Below are positions 54,582-64,000 of a DNA stretch of 64,000 bases, in pieces. Under the pieces are notes generated by a model. The model was not told the DNA's origin. It saw only the letters and a program-made list of their open reading frames with translations, and searched no databases. The first letter of the stretch is position 1. Each line of letters begins with the position of its first letter. The DNA is taken from NCBI RefSeq assembly GCF_905171775.1, contig NC_053492.1, positions 278,462,938-278,526,937 on the forward strand. The letters are read 5' to 3'. This stretch comes from Rana temporaria. Lineage: Eukaryota; Chordata; Amphibia; Anura; Ranidae. Both the position numbers and the translations under genes were made by a program.

Positions 54582-55831
54582 ATGGATCTCCTGCAGACCC
54601 AAGAGATTATCCAGCATTTGCTGGATAAATTTAGGGAAATGCCCATCCTGTGGGATTCAAAGCAGCCCACCTACCACAATAAGGACGTACGAGCGGCAGC
54701 ACTTGAACAGCTAGCAGCATACATGAGGACATGGGTGCCAGAATGCAGTGCCAACATGGTGAAGGATAAACTTTCCAACCTCAGGGGCACATATAGGAGA
54801 GCGTACAAAGCTCACCAAAAGCAGCTAAGATCTGGAGCAGCAGCAAGACCACCAAAGGAACCCAAGCTGTGGTATTACAGCCAGATGTCATTTTTGCGGG
54901 ATCAACTGGAAGGCAGGCCATCAATGTCAAGTCTGAATCCCAACCTTTCCTCCACGCTACCTCCCAGCGGGACTTCCCCAGATCACCACAGCCCTGCAGA
55001 GTCAGATGAAGAGGGCCTGGCTGACAGAGAGGCAGATCTGCGCCTCTACGATGATGAGGTATAGTAGTTTCATAACTAGTTATGTAATAATATTAATTAT
55101 TGTTTGATTCTTGACTTGATATTGGTTAATAAAATACAAGCTGGGAAGTAAAAATCTAAAATCGTGGGCAAACAAATAGGTGTCAGGGATGACAACTGCA
55201 GGGGTCAGAGGGTGAGTCTGTTTTCAAGTTTAAATTCAAGGCAAAAAATAAGATTCAAGCATGAAAATGTGAGTGAGTATATTCCTAAATATATTACAAC
55301 ATGTCCCTTTTTTTTACACAGGAAGAAGAGACCAGCCAGGAGGTGGCAGATCCTCTCCTCACTGTCAGCCAGGACGAAGGGGTCAGTGGCAGCCAGGAGG
55401 AGGCCGGGCCCAGTGGCGTTCAGCAGCTCCCCAGGACAAGCACCACCAGCCAGGCTCCTCCCCTTTATATTAGGCCACCAGGCCGTAAGAAGAAATTGGG
55501 GGCAGTGGAGGAAGCCAGCCTCAAAATGATTCAGGAGGCGAGTGCCATCATGAGGGCCCCCCTCAACCCCACTGAGGCCTACAGTGCCTCCGTGGCACAT
55601 GATCTCAATAAAGGCACGGAGGAGCAGAGGCAATTGGCCAAGGGCATCATCAACCAGGCCCTTTGGTGGATGCAGAGGGAGATGCTGACCCCAGACACTG
55701 GGCTATGTGACCCGGCCCGGCTTGCTGAACATCATACTCCTGCTGCCACATCATCCCCACCTGCAAGGGCCCAGGGAAGACCCGCTGGAAGGCAGCCTGG
55801 AAGGAAGGTTGCAAGGAAGAGGAGACGTTGA
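54582..55831 (+). CDS. MADF/BESS-like DNA-binding protein, two coding exons
   Basis: Join 54582-55058 and 55322-55831; 328 codons plus stop, phase 0 (donor GAG/GTATAG, acceptor TTTACACAG). Residues about 8-105 match a MADF (Adf1-type Myb/SANT) domain: IIQHLLDKFREMPILWD, then ALEQLAAYM, KDKLSNLRGTYRRAYK, and the LWYYSQMSFLRDQL block. A Pro/Ser/Glu-rich linker follows. Near the C-terminus AYSASVAHDLNKGTEEQRQL resembles a BESS-type dimerisation motif. The tail GRKVARKRRR is a likely nuclear signal. AATAAA lies at 56051-56056. PIF-type elements of insects can carry a MADF protein; finding it beside a Myb-like partner is unusual. Confidence 0.85.
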
Positions 55832-56911
55832 TGCCCTGCCTTCCATTTGATCCCCCACAAATGGCATCTTGTTTGGACTACCACAGCTTGGGTTCCTTTG
55901 GTTATGTGCTGCTGCTTCAGATTTTATTTTGTGTGCTTCCTGAGGTTGGCTAGTTTATCCTTCACCATGTTTCAAATGCAAGTTTGCATGTATTTTGCTA
56001 GCTGTTCAAGTGCTGCCATTCTGTTTTTGATCCTTTTTATAATTTGCTCAAATAAAAGCCTTTTTGTTGATTTGAAAAACGTGCCTATTGTTTGTAATAC
56101 TGTGGGTATTATTTTAGGCATCAAACATTACAAACAAATAAAATGTTTAATCTAAAATATTCACTAACTCATGGGGGGGGGGGCATTTGGTGTGCCAACA
56201 TGGTAGACAATTTAAACAACCTTCAAAATAATCCAGTTAAATATACAAACAAAAGCAAAATCAAAACTATTTCCTATTAAAATATTCTAAATGGTGACAT
56301 AACTATAAACACCTAAAGAAAGTGGGAAAGATAACCATTAAACATTAAAAGCAAAAAATTTGAAATGTGGAGGACCACTAAAAATATGATACGTCGGGCC
56401 AATAAAAGTTTGCAAAAATCTTACTACATCACAGCTAACAAATGTCACTTTTCAGTATGGAACAACTCAGTTGAAATAACATGAGCTAAATAACTGATTA
56501 GTTATAGCAAGAGAAGAATGAATAAAACGACGGCATCAAGCGTTGTTTATTGTGTGGTTTGCTTCAGTGTTCTATTGCTAGAATTAATCTTTCTATTGAC
56601 GAATGTGCCATATCCCAAACAAACGTGAGTTTTACCTGAACGAGCGCTCCCGTGGCCTCATTTAGTCTGAGCATGCGCGGGGTTTTTGTACGTTGGTTTT
56701 GTGTACTCACCACCAAACATGTCCGTTCGGACAGGATTTGAGCGGACGGTTTTAAAACAAGTTTGGAAATAAATGTCTGCTGAAAAACGGCCCGGCGGGC
56801 AAATGTACGGTGAAATTCTGTACGCTCGTAACTACACACGACCAAACATGTCTGCTGAAACTGGTCCGCGGGCCAGTTTCAGCAAACATGTTTGGTCGTG
56901 AGTATGGGGCC
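55832..56911. other. 3' flank and right subterminal region of the Harbinger element
   Basis: The polyadenylation signal at 56051-56056 is followed by GT-rich DNA. From about 56560 the sequence is subterminal: CACCACCAAACATGTCCG (56710-56727), CACGACCAAACATGTCTGC (56837-56855) and the inverted GTTTGGTCGTG of the end. The last copies form a hairpin (56837-56864 with 56873-56900). These repeated motifs are the probable binding sites of the transposase or its partners. Confidence 0.7.
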
Positions 56912-56914
56912 TGA

Positions 56915-57360
56915 GGACAAGGGGGCACGCTTTACATCTAGAGGACAAGAGATTTCATCTCCAAATACGGAAAGGTTTCTTCACAGTAAGAGCTGTGAAA
57001 ATGTGGAACAGACTCCCTCCAGACGTGGTTCTGGCCAGCTCAGTAGATTGCTTTAAGAAAGGCCTGGATATCTTCCTAAATGTACATAATATAACTGAGT
57101 ACTAAGATTTGTAGGTAAAGTTGATCCAGGGTAAATCTGATTGCCTCTCGGGGGATCAGGAAGGAATTTTTTCCCCTTCTGTAGCAAATTGGATCTCATG
57201 CTCTGCTGGGGTTTTTTGCCTTCCTCTGGATCAACTGTGGGTATGGAGTTGGGTGTATGGGATTGTATTGTGTTTTTTATTTTGTTTATTTATTTTGTTT
57301 GTGGTTAAACTGGATGGACTTGTGTCTTTTTTCAACCTGACTAACTATGTAACTTTGTAA
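56915..57360 (+). mobile_element. CR1-like LINE 3' end (RT C-terminus relic and 3' UTR)
   Basis: Translation of about 56940-57085 gives RKGFFTVRAVKMWNRLPPDV followed by SVDCFKKGLD. This is the hallmark C-terminal end of CR1/Jockey-type reverse transcriptase ORFs. The following GATCAGGAAGGAATTTTTTC, GGGTTTTTTGCCTTCCTC and AACCTGACTAACTATGTAAC look to me like a known widespread vertebrate repeat tail. It is 5' truncated, and the Harbinger element abuts it immediately on the left. Confidence 0.7.
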
Positions 57361-57955
57361 CTTTCTTTTATTTGGGGGTTTTGATACACTTTAAAGCTGC
57401 TCTTAGTGCCTTCTTGAAAATTGTCGAATTTAAAACTGAAATCTAGTATTATAAAAATAAAAAATAAATGTCATACAGCACCGGTCTAATGTTCCTGTAA
57501 TAAAGAGTATCTCATATTCTGCTGACTGGTGGTTAGTGTAATAATTCGGCCGTGGCTGCAACTGTGAAGAATAATGCCACTAGGCCTCCCTTCCTGCCCC
57601 CTTGGCCATTCGCAAAACTCTTTGTATCATTTTCTTAGGATTTAAGGCATTCTGTGAATGGAGGGGAGTGGTCCTGCCATTCACAGGGCTGTCCTAATGA
57701 GAGGGACTCAGAGGCTGCGTGGTAGGAGCTGGAGTGAGAACTGCTGAGTCAGCAGCACTGAGAGCCCACCTGCGGAAGTAGCATTGTGGATAGTGTCATG
57801 GTGAGCCCAGCTGTCAAGCACTGTTTGCACCAAAACGCTTGGAATGCCCAGAGGGATGCTCCCTCCTCTGCCCCTCATTCTGCCTGCTTCATTTGTATAG
57901 GTGAGCACAGAGCCAAAAGTTTACATGCACTGTACCTCCACTGGAAAAGGGGGGT
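57361..57955. other. No gene seen
   Basis: Non-repetitive DNA with a G/C-rich part from 57590 on. No coding frame stands out. Confidence 0.4.
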
Positions 57956-57959
57956 ACTA

Positions 57960-58965
57960 AATGGATGGAATAATGGTGCTGGGGGATATCAAGGGTGTAT
58001 GGGGGAAAACAATGCTGAGGGGATATCTGGGCTGTATAGGGGGTAGCAATGCTTGGGTGGCTATAGTGCTAGAGGTATCAGGGATGTAGAGAGGCCACAG
58101 TGTAGGAGGTATCAGGGATGTAGTGGGGTATCTTATGGTATATGGTCACAGTGCTGGGAGGGATATCTGGTGTGTAGAGGGGTCAGAGTGCCGGGGGGAT
58201 ATCAGGGATGTAGAAGGGTCAGAGTGCTGGGGGAATATCTGGTGTGTGGAGGGGTCAGAGTGCTGGGGGATATCTGGGGTGTAGAAGGGTCAGAGTGCTA
58301 GGGGGATATCTGGGGTGTAGAGGGCTTACAGTGCTGGAGGGATATCTGGTGTGTAGAGTGGTCAGAGTGCTGGGGGGATACCTAGGGTGTAGAGGAGTCA
58401 GAGTGCCGGGGGGATATCTGGGATGTAGAGGGGTCAGAGTGCTGGGGGGATATCTAGGGTGTAGAAGGGGCAGAGTGCTGGGGGGATATCGGAGGTGTAG
58501 GGGGGCCAGAGTGCTGGGGGGATATCTAGGTTGTAGAGATGTCAGAGTGCTGGGGGGGATACCGAGGGTGTAGATGGGTCAGAGTGCTGTGGGGATATCT
58601 GGGGTGTAGAGGGGTCACAGTGCTGGGAAGGATATCTGGTGTGTAGAGGGGTCAGAGTGCTGGGGGGGATATCTAGGGTGTAGAGGAGTCAGAGTGCCAG
58701 GGGGATATCTGGGATGTAGAAGGGTCAGGGTGCTGGGGGAATATCTGGGGTGTAGAGGGGTTAGAGTGCTGGGTGGATATCTGGGGTGAAGAGGGGTCAG
58801 AGTGCTGGGGGAATATCTGGGGTGTAGAGAGGTCAGAGTGCTGGAGGGATATCTAGGGTGTAGAGGTGTCAGAGTGCTGGGGGGATATATGGGGTGAAGA
58901 GGGGTCAGAGTGTTGGGGGGATATCTGGGGCATAGAGGGGCCATAGTGCTGGGGAGGCATCAATC
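57960..58965. repeat. Minisatellite, about 35-bp unit
   Basis: Roughly 27 degenerate copies of GATATCTGGGGTGTAGAGG followed by GGTCAGAGTGCTGGGG. Units at the left end are more diverged than those from 58160 on. The long open frames on both strands (58244-58573, 58615-58944) are repeat-derived and are not genes. Confidence 0.92.
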
Positions 58966-59138
58966 TAGCAGATATATTATATGCACAGGACAGCTTTGTT
59001 ACTTGATGTGTGTGGTATTTTCCCACTGTTTCTTTGCTGTACAGAATGATTGTTCATGTAGTTATTGCGGAGCTCCACCCAAAAGGAGAAGCTCCATTTG
59101 TCTGCCTCCTACCTACTTGATGTCTGTTTACCTGCACT

Positions 59139-59762
59139 ACAAAACAGATTATAGCGCACACATGCAAAAATTACATTTATCCTGCAAGGCTAGTTATAAA
59201 CACCTGAACATATAAAAACATACGGGGGTTTGGTCACACTATATTGTCATATAGTGCTAAGCCCACTTACTGTGACAAAGTACCCCGAATTAGTGGGTCC
59301 TACCCTGTTAATAGAATGAAAGAACCTGTGTCTCAACCATGGGAGATAAACTCCTCTATGTGGGAGAACTGAAGGGATTCCTCCTATGCACTGGTGGCCA
59401 CTAATATGAGGTAATGAAGAGGGGGAGGGGTGCTCCAGCCCAAGAGACCTGGTCAGGGTCTATACAACATACAAAAACATACTTGGGGGGCACACCCTAA
59501 AAATGCTATACATCTAAGATGGTGCTGCTATAAGACCAAAAACAGTACAGATTATAGCGCACACATGCAAAAATTACATCTATCCTGCAAGGCTAGTTAA
59601 AAACACCTGAACATATTCAAAAATACAGGGGATTGGTCACCATATGGTCATATAGTGCTAAACCCACTTACTGCGACAAAGTACCCCTGTTTTTGGCCTT
59701 ATAGCAGCACCATCTTAAATGTATAGTATTTTTAGGGTGTGCCCCCCAAGTATGTTTTTGTA
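59139..59762. mobile_element. Retroposon-like insertion with 14-bp TSD and internal rearrangement
   Basis: Flanked by TGTTTACCTGCACT at 59125-59138 and 59763-59776, a perfect 14-bp duplication. Inside, a 140-bp segment (CAGATTATAGCGCACACATG and on) occurs twice in direct order at 59146-59288 and 59546-59687. A 79-bp segment at 59467-59545 is inverted at 59687-59766. The TSD length fits endonuclease-primed retrotransposition. No ORF was found and the family is unknown. Confidence 0.7.
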
Positions 59763-59776
59763 TGTTTACCTGCACT

Positions 59777-59929
59777 GTCTCCATTGTAGGGGCCCCAGAG
59801 CGTTACTTTGCCCAGGGGCCCATAATGCCGTTAAGACGGCCTTGGCCATTCATCTACCTTTCATTGGGACAAATACACCTATTTGTCCTAATGTCGTAAA
59901 ATTCAGCCAGTCTATGTTACTATAGGTTT
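59777..59929. other. No gene seen
   Basis: Short stretch without recognisable features. Confidence 0.4.
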
Positions 59930-60526
59930 TCCCCTTGTGGGCCATCTCACTAGAACTAGAGTGTAAATGGAGAGGTGCTCATCATAGTAGCTGGATCTTT
60001 TCAAAAGACTGCATGCTTTTAGGCTTTGACTACACGCACAACAGTCAGATTCATTCTGAGCAAGGTGTACAGGGGGTTTCCTGAAGTTAGGTCTCTGGTA
60101 GTGCCTCAGGGGTTAAGTCTTAATTTATCAAGAGGAGATGCATCAGTGAACTCTTTTGGATTGGACCGTGTAATATTGTCAGGATCAATGGCTTCCCCTA
60201 AGGGTCTTGGAGATCATGGTGGAAGAACAGGAGGCAGCCATTATTGAACCTCTAGTGGCAAAGGAGCTTGTGGCTCACAAACTTGGGCAAGTTTTTTGAA
60301 AACCCCCTTTTGGCTTTTTTTGTGAGGCTCAGTTGGATTGAAAAGTTTACGATGTGGGCTTTTTGGTTTCTTCTCTAGGGATATTGTAGATTGGCACGCC
60401 TGGAATATGCTGTTGTAGAACAACTCCAGGGGTTTCTTTCCATGGTGTTTACATATTTCCTTGCTAGTGTGTGCATTTGCAATCTCTCTCCCCAGTTTGA
60501 GGGTCAAAGGCTCCTCCTTAACCACT
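59930..60526 (-). pseudogene. Coding-like minus-strand stretch, unknown family (weak)
   Basis: At 60241-60526 a 94-codon minus frame opens after TTTTTTTTTAG (a possible splice acceptor) and ends in TGA. It contains KLGREIANAHTSKEICKHHG and a Lys/Pro-rich part, with balanced amino-acid composition. Beyond the stop, other frames continue protein-like: DPDNITRSNPKEFTDASPLD near 60140-60200, and RPNFRKPPVHLAQNESD with CCACSQS near 60000-60090. Frame changes between them suggest a decayed exon or pseudogene. I do not recognise the family. The 94-codon part could also be a real last exon. Confidence 0.3.
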
Positions 60527-61150
60527 TGAACTAAAAAAAAACTAAGCTTAGTATACAGTATTAAATTAATTCAATTATACAGCAGCACTCAACTCCACCA
60601 AATACACATGTAACAAATACATAAAAAAAAATAAAAGTGCAATATCTTTAAATTCTAATCCTCAAAATAATGTGAAAATAAATGTGTATACCATCCGATT
60701 GTGAAATAATCAATAATATACTGTATATATAAAATAAAAGTTCATCAAGGGTCGACCAGACTCATGTGCATGTGAAAATGGAAAAACATAAAATCCTCAG
60801 CCTCCTATTAAAAAGGAGAGACATCAAGTTATAAGAGGTCTTAACTCACTTATGGATGCATGAAAACTCTTGCAGCAATCACATCACAGTACACCAGCAG
60901 GGATCTAATATAATCACCACTTTGGCTCGACATAAAACATGGGTCGAGTAAGAGTACAAGAAAAAAAAACCCTCATAGTGTAAAATTGCCATGTTTAATA
61001 CTAAATAGATAAAAAATCCTCTCACAAAGATAAGTAGGCAAGGCCACAGCAAAAAAAAAAACAACTCTGTCATTGGCAGTGTGATGATATCTGTAAGGCT
61101 CTGCCCCAACATGTTAAAAGGCTTTCTAAAGGGGCTGGCTGCTTTTATGT
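60527..61150. repeat. AT-rich dispersed repeat; part is inverted at 62761-62823
   Basis: 60651-60712 (TTAAATTCTAATCCTCAAAA and on) matches the complement of 62761-62823 at most positions, sharing TGAAAATAAATGTGTATA exactly. The flanking bases also hold a CAGCAGCACTCAAC / GCTGCTCACATAC pair. So two copies of one repeat family face each other, with two mariner-type elements between them. No coding signal. Confidence 0.55.
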
Positions 61151-61152
61151 TA

Positions 61153-61646
61153 CAGTGGAACCTCAGATTGCGAGTAACACAGTTAACGAGCGTTTCGCAA
61201 TACGAGCACCGTATTTAAAAAAAACCTGACTCGGTTTGCAAGTGCTGTCTCACAAAATGAGCAGGATTCAAGCCAAAGCCGCGTGCAATACCGCATTTGG
61301 CCTTAGGTGGGGGGGCGGAGCCGAGCAGAGCCGAACGGCGTCAATCGGAGGCGATCAGCGCCGCTTGGAGCCGCTTGGAAATGCTCAGAAAATCGCAGAA
61401 ATACTCAGTTTCCAAGGTTTTCTGAGTTCAGCCGAGGTGTCCTCTGCCCTTTCCGAGTGTTTACGAGGCTCTCTTGCGCCCCCCGCCTCTGGCCGCATGC
61501 AATATTGCATGCAATTAAAGTCAATGCGGAACAAATTATTTTCGTTTACATTGAGTTCAATGGGGAAACTCACTTTGCTATACAAGTACTTTGGATTACG
61601 AGCATTCTCCTGGAACGGATTACGCTTGTAATCCAAGGTTCCACTA
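61153..61646. mobile_element. Mariner/Tc1-type MITE
   Basis: A 494-bp element with ends CAGTGGAACCTCAGATT / AATCCAAGGTTCCACT and flanking TA (61151-61152, 61647-61648). Each side has an inner echo around ACGAGC and CGGATTACG. The GC-rich interior has GGAGCCG repeats. There is no transposase; overlapping short frames in both strands are incidental. Confidence 0.82.
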
Positions 61647-61652
61647 TATATA

Positions 61653-62749
61653 CAGTTAGTTTCATATATATTTGGACACAGGCACAATTTTCATATTTTT
61701 GGCTCTGTATGCCACCAGAACAAAATTAAAGCAAAACAATCCGAATGAATTTAAAGTGCATACTTTCAGCTTTAATTCAAGGGATTGAACACAGATATCT
61801 CTAAACACTGCAGAATTCATCTGGCTGCTTCTGTCTTCTGTCACATCATCAATAAACACCAATGATCCAGTGCCACTGGAAGTCATGCATGCCCATGCCA
61901 TCACACTGCCTCCACCATGTTTTACAGATGATGTTGTGTGCTTTGGATCATGAGCTGTTCCAAGCCGTCTCCACACTTTTTTTCCCCGTCATTCTGGTAC
62001 CGATTAATCTTTGTTTCAGCTGTAAAAAAATGCTTTTCCAGAGCTAGTCTGGCTTTTTTAGATGTTTTTCCAATTTTTTTGTTGGCAAAGTCTAATCTGG
62101 CTTTTCTATTCTTAAGGCTTATGAATGGTTTCACTTTGTGCTGAAACCTTTGTATTTGCAAGTGTTCTCTTGATTGTAGACTTTGACAATGATACACAGA
62201 CTGTTACCACTGTTGTCTTCCGTGGATGTCCAGGACTTTTCATGTTGCTGAGCTCACCGATGCGTTCTTCTTTCCTCAGAATTTACCAAACTGTTGATTT
62301 GGCCACTCCGAATGTTGCTGCTATCTCCCGGATGGATTTGTCTGTTGTTCATTTTTGAAGCCTTACAATGGTCTGTTTCACTTGCTTGGTCAGCTCCTTT
62401 GAACTCATGATGTCGTTTCACAGCAATAGATTCCACATGCAAATACCACACTTAAAATCAACCCCAGATCTTTTACCTGCTTAACTGATAAAGAAATAAT
62501 CAAGAAGTAGCCCATACCTGGCCATGACACAGCTTTTGATTCAATTGTCCAATTACTTTTGGTCCCTTTAAAAAGGGGGGTGGCTATTCTTAAGAGCTTC
62601 CTAAACCCTTCCTCCGATTTGGAAGTACATACTCTCAAATTAAACTTTCAGCCCATAGTTATTATATAACTATAGCTTGAATATGTTTTGGTGAATACCT
62701 GAAAAAAACAAAAATTGTGCCGGTGAGCAAATATATATGGACCTAACTG
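61653..62749 (-). mobile_element. Tc1-like element, internally deleted
   Basis: A 1097-bp element with ends CAGTTAG / CTAACTG and TA at 61651-61652 and 62750-62751. Only 4 bases separate it from the neighbouring MITE's TA. It carries a minus-strand transposase relic that lacks its C-terminal half, so it is a deletion derivative. Confidence 0.82.
61690..62410 (-). pseudogene. Tc1-like transposase relic, C-terminal half lost
   Basis: Read on the minus strand from about 62410: MSSKEL with TIVRLQKMNNRQIHPGDSSN (helix-turn-helix part), KPFISLKNRKARLDFANK, AETKINRYQNDGEKK (first catalytic Asp region, here with Ala for the usual Asp), then AHDPKHTTSSVKHGGGSVMA and SLVFIDDVTEDRSSQMNS. After that the sequence enters the terminal repeat, so the second Asp and the Glu are missing. 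At least two frame changes are present. Confidence 0.85.
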
Positions 62750-62751
62750 TA

Positions 62752-64000
62752 TATGAATACTTTTTGCACAATTGGGTGTTATACACATTTATTTTCATAT
62801 TATCTTGAGGATTAATTCTCCTTCATGCTCTACCCATGTCATAATCATGAAAACTTTAGCACTACCTCTAGACTCTATAGATGGATATAGTGTAATGTCT
62901 TAAACAGTAAATTTGAGGGTGCTGCTCACATACATACAGTATGTGTTCCCGAAAGTAGGCCAGATAGTAATTAATAATTATTTAGAGCCCCCTCTGTGGC
63001 TAAAAAGAGTCACAGAATGATCAATAATAATCAACAATTAAATCCTCCAATATAAAATAAACATATATATGCAAACTGTGCATTCAAATTACCGGTATGT
63101 AGTGAACAATCCGACATACAGAATAAATAAACAGTCCACATCCAAATGAAATGGCCAGAACGTCCATATGATGGTATAAGTCCATAAACATGTGTAACAT
63201 ATCAAATCTTCCTTCAATGCGTGTTCCAACAATTATGTGCATCCACACCTTCATGCAAGTGTATCCCACCACCTACATTCCAATGTGCTTACCTTATAGC
63301 ATGGACCTAAGAACATACATTGTGAGGTCTAACACACCTTTATCTTCTAAGGGTATGAGTATGATGATCTCTCTTTTCTTCTATCTCCTGAGGGGATAAT
63401 GGCGTCCTCAGTGGTGGTGATTTGGTCATTTCTTTTACATTTCTTTTGATAAATACACATTTTATGACATACTACACACTGTGTTATTTTGAGTAAACTG
63501 TGAGCAGTGGAAACAAAAGGCTCCTCAAAGCACTGCCACTAAGAAAGCCATAATCCGCTGTAGGTACTGTGAAGTAATTAATTCTCAATTTAATTCTCAA
63601 AGATCCCCAATATTTCTTCAAAAGATCCTGCTGAGTCAATTTAATTTATTAACAATGTCTATAGGAAGTGAATAAGGGCTTGTTTTGAATGCTTTTACTG
63701 CTTGTCCAGAAAAATAAATACTTAAAGGGTAAATGCATTTTTGTGAGAAAATAAAACAGCAATTAAAAAACAATATTGCATACATATAGTAATTGCTACA
63801 CAAGTCATATTGGAACTGAATGTTATTAAAAAATTACCTTTCCTTTTCAATCTGCAGGACTGTAATTTTCGGTAAAAATTCGAAGCAATCTGACAACCTG
63901 GGGGCATTCTGTACACAGTTAGTGTATGGAACACCCCCAGTAGAGTAATTTCCTGCTGAAATGATTGGTTTACTGATTTTTCCCAGAAGTCTGCACTAGG
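62752..64000. other. No gene seen
   Basis: Apart from the inverted repeat part at 62761-62823, this is AT-rich DNA. It has a phrase AATAAACAGTCCACATCC near 63124 that may belong to a dispersed repeat. No gene, RNA or element end is recognised up to the window edge. Confidence 0.4.

Larger units (their letters stand above)
48387..56911. mobile_element. Autonomous PIF/Harbinger-type transposon with three genes
   Basis: An 8525-bp element. The left end GGCCGAGTACTCACGACC and the complement of the right end GGCCCCATACTCACGACC agree at 27 of the first 31 bases. The flanking TSD is TGA (48384-48386, 56912-56914), close to the usual TWA of PIF/Harbinger. It carries a DDE transposase (+), a Myb/SANT-like protein (-) and a MADF/BESS-like protein (+), all with plausible introns and no frame damage seen. 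The right subterminal region has several copies of ACCAAACATGT and a hairpin, likely protein-binding sites. The transposase and Myb genes converge; the Myb and MADF genes diverge. Confidence 0.9.

Noticed and set aside
58244..58944. Open frames on both strands with repeated peptides
   Set aside because: They derive from the 35-bp minisatellite; opposite strands are equally open.

Overview
The window looks like non-genic vertebrate nuclear DNA from a large, transposon-rich genome. An amphibian, probably a ranid frog, is the best guess. That rests on an L1-type LINE with a long inter-ORF region, many Tc1, hAT, PIF/Harbinger and TTAA-target elements, CpG-rich foldback MITEs and long CAGTG-type minisatellites. 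The species call is inference. I recognise no complete host gene. Two weak host-exon candidates lie at 25802-25895 (+) and about 59930-60526 (-).

Layout. 1-8 kb: a hAT MITE, an L1 ORF1 relic split by a solo LTR, a tRNA-like SINE head, a local 90-bp duplication and a CpG-rich MITE. 8.06-14.82 kb: a full-length minus-strand L1-like LINE with perfect 15-bp target-site duplications (TSDs), an intact ORF1 and a lightly damaged ORF2. 15-20 kb: another CpG-rich MITE, then a 3.2-kb hAT-like element carrying minisatellites, inserted in one arm of an older foldback element. 20.7-22.8 kb: a long inverted-repeat element. 24-31.7 kb: a Harbinger-type MITE, a CpG-rich MITE, a TTAA element, a foldback MITE and probable TTAA repeats. 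32-33.6 kb: a Tc1 element with a broken transposase. 35-40.2 kb: a Harbinger-type MITE, then a nest in which a CpG-rich element holds both a TTAA element and a 1.74-kb near-perfect palindrome. 41.6-48 kb: a TTAA MITE, a minisatellite, and a second Tc1 element holding three further insertions.

48387-56911 is the standout: an 8.5-kb PIF/Harbinger-type element with matched terminal repeats and a TGA target duplication. It has three apparently intact, intron-containing genes: a DDE transposase (+, 406 codons), a Myb/SANT-like acidic coiled-coil protein (-, 344 codons) and a MADF/BESS-like protein (+, 328 codons). The last two diverge from a duplicated promoter block, and the first two converge on a hairpin. 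A 449-bp MITE at 24001-24449 shares its promoter segment and looks like a non-autonomous relative. Most Harbinger elements are described with a transposase plus one DNA-binding partner; two different partner families in one element is unusual.

57-64 kb: a CR1-like LINE tail next to the Harbinger element, a 35-bp minisatellite, a retroposon-like insertion with 14-bp TSDs, a decayed coding-like stretch, and two adjoining mariner/Tc1-type elements. Exons and proteins were read by eye from splice signals and motifs; no database search was possible.
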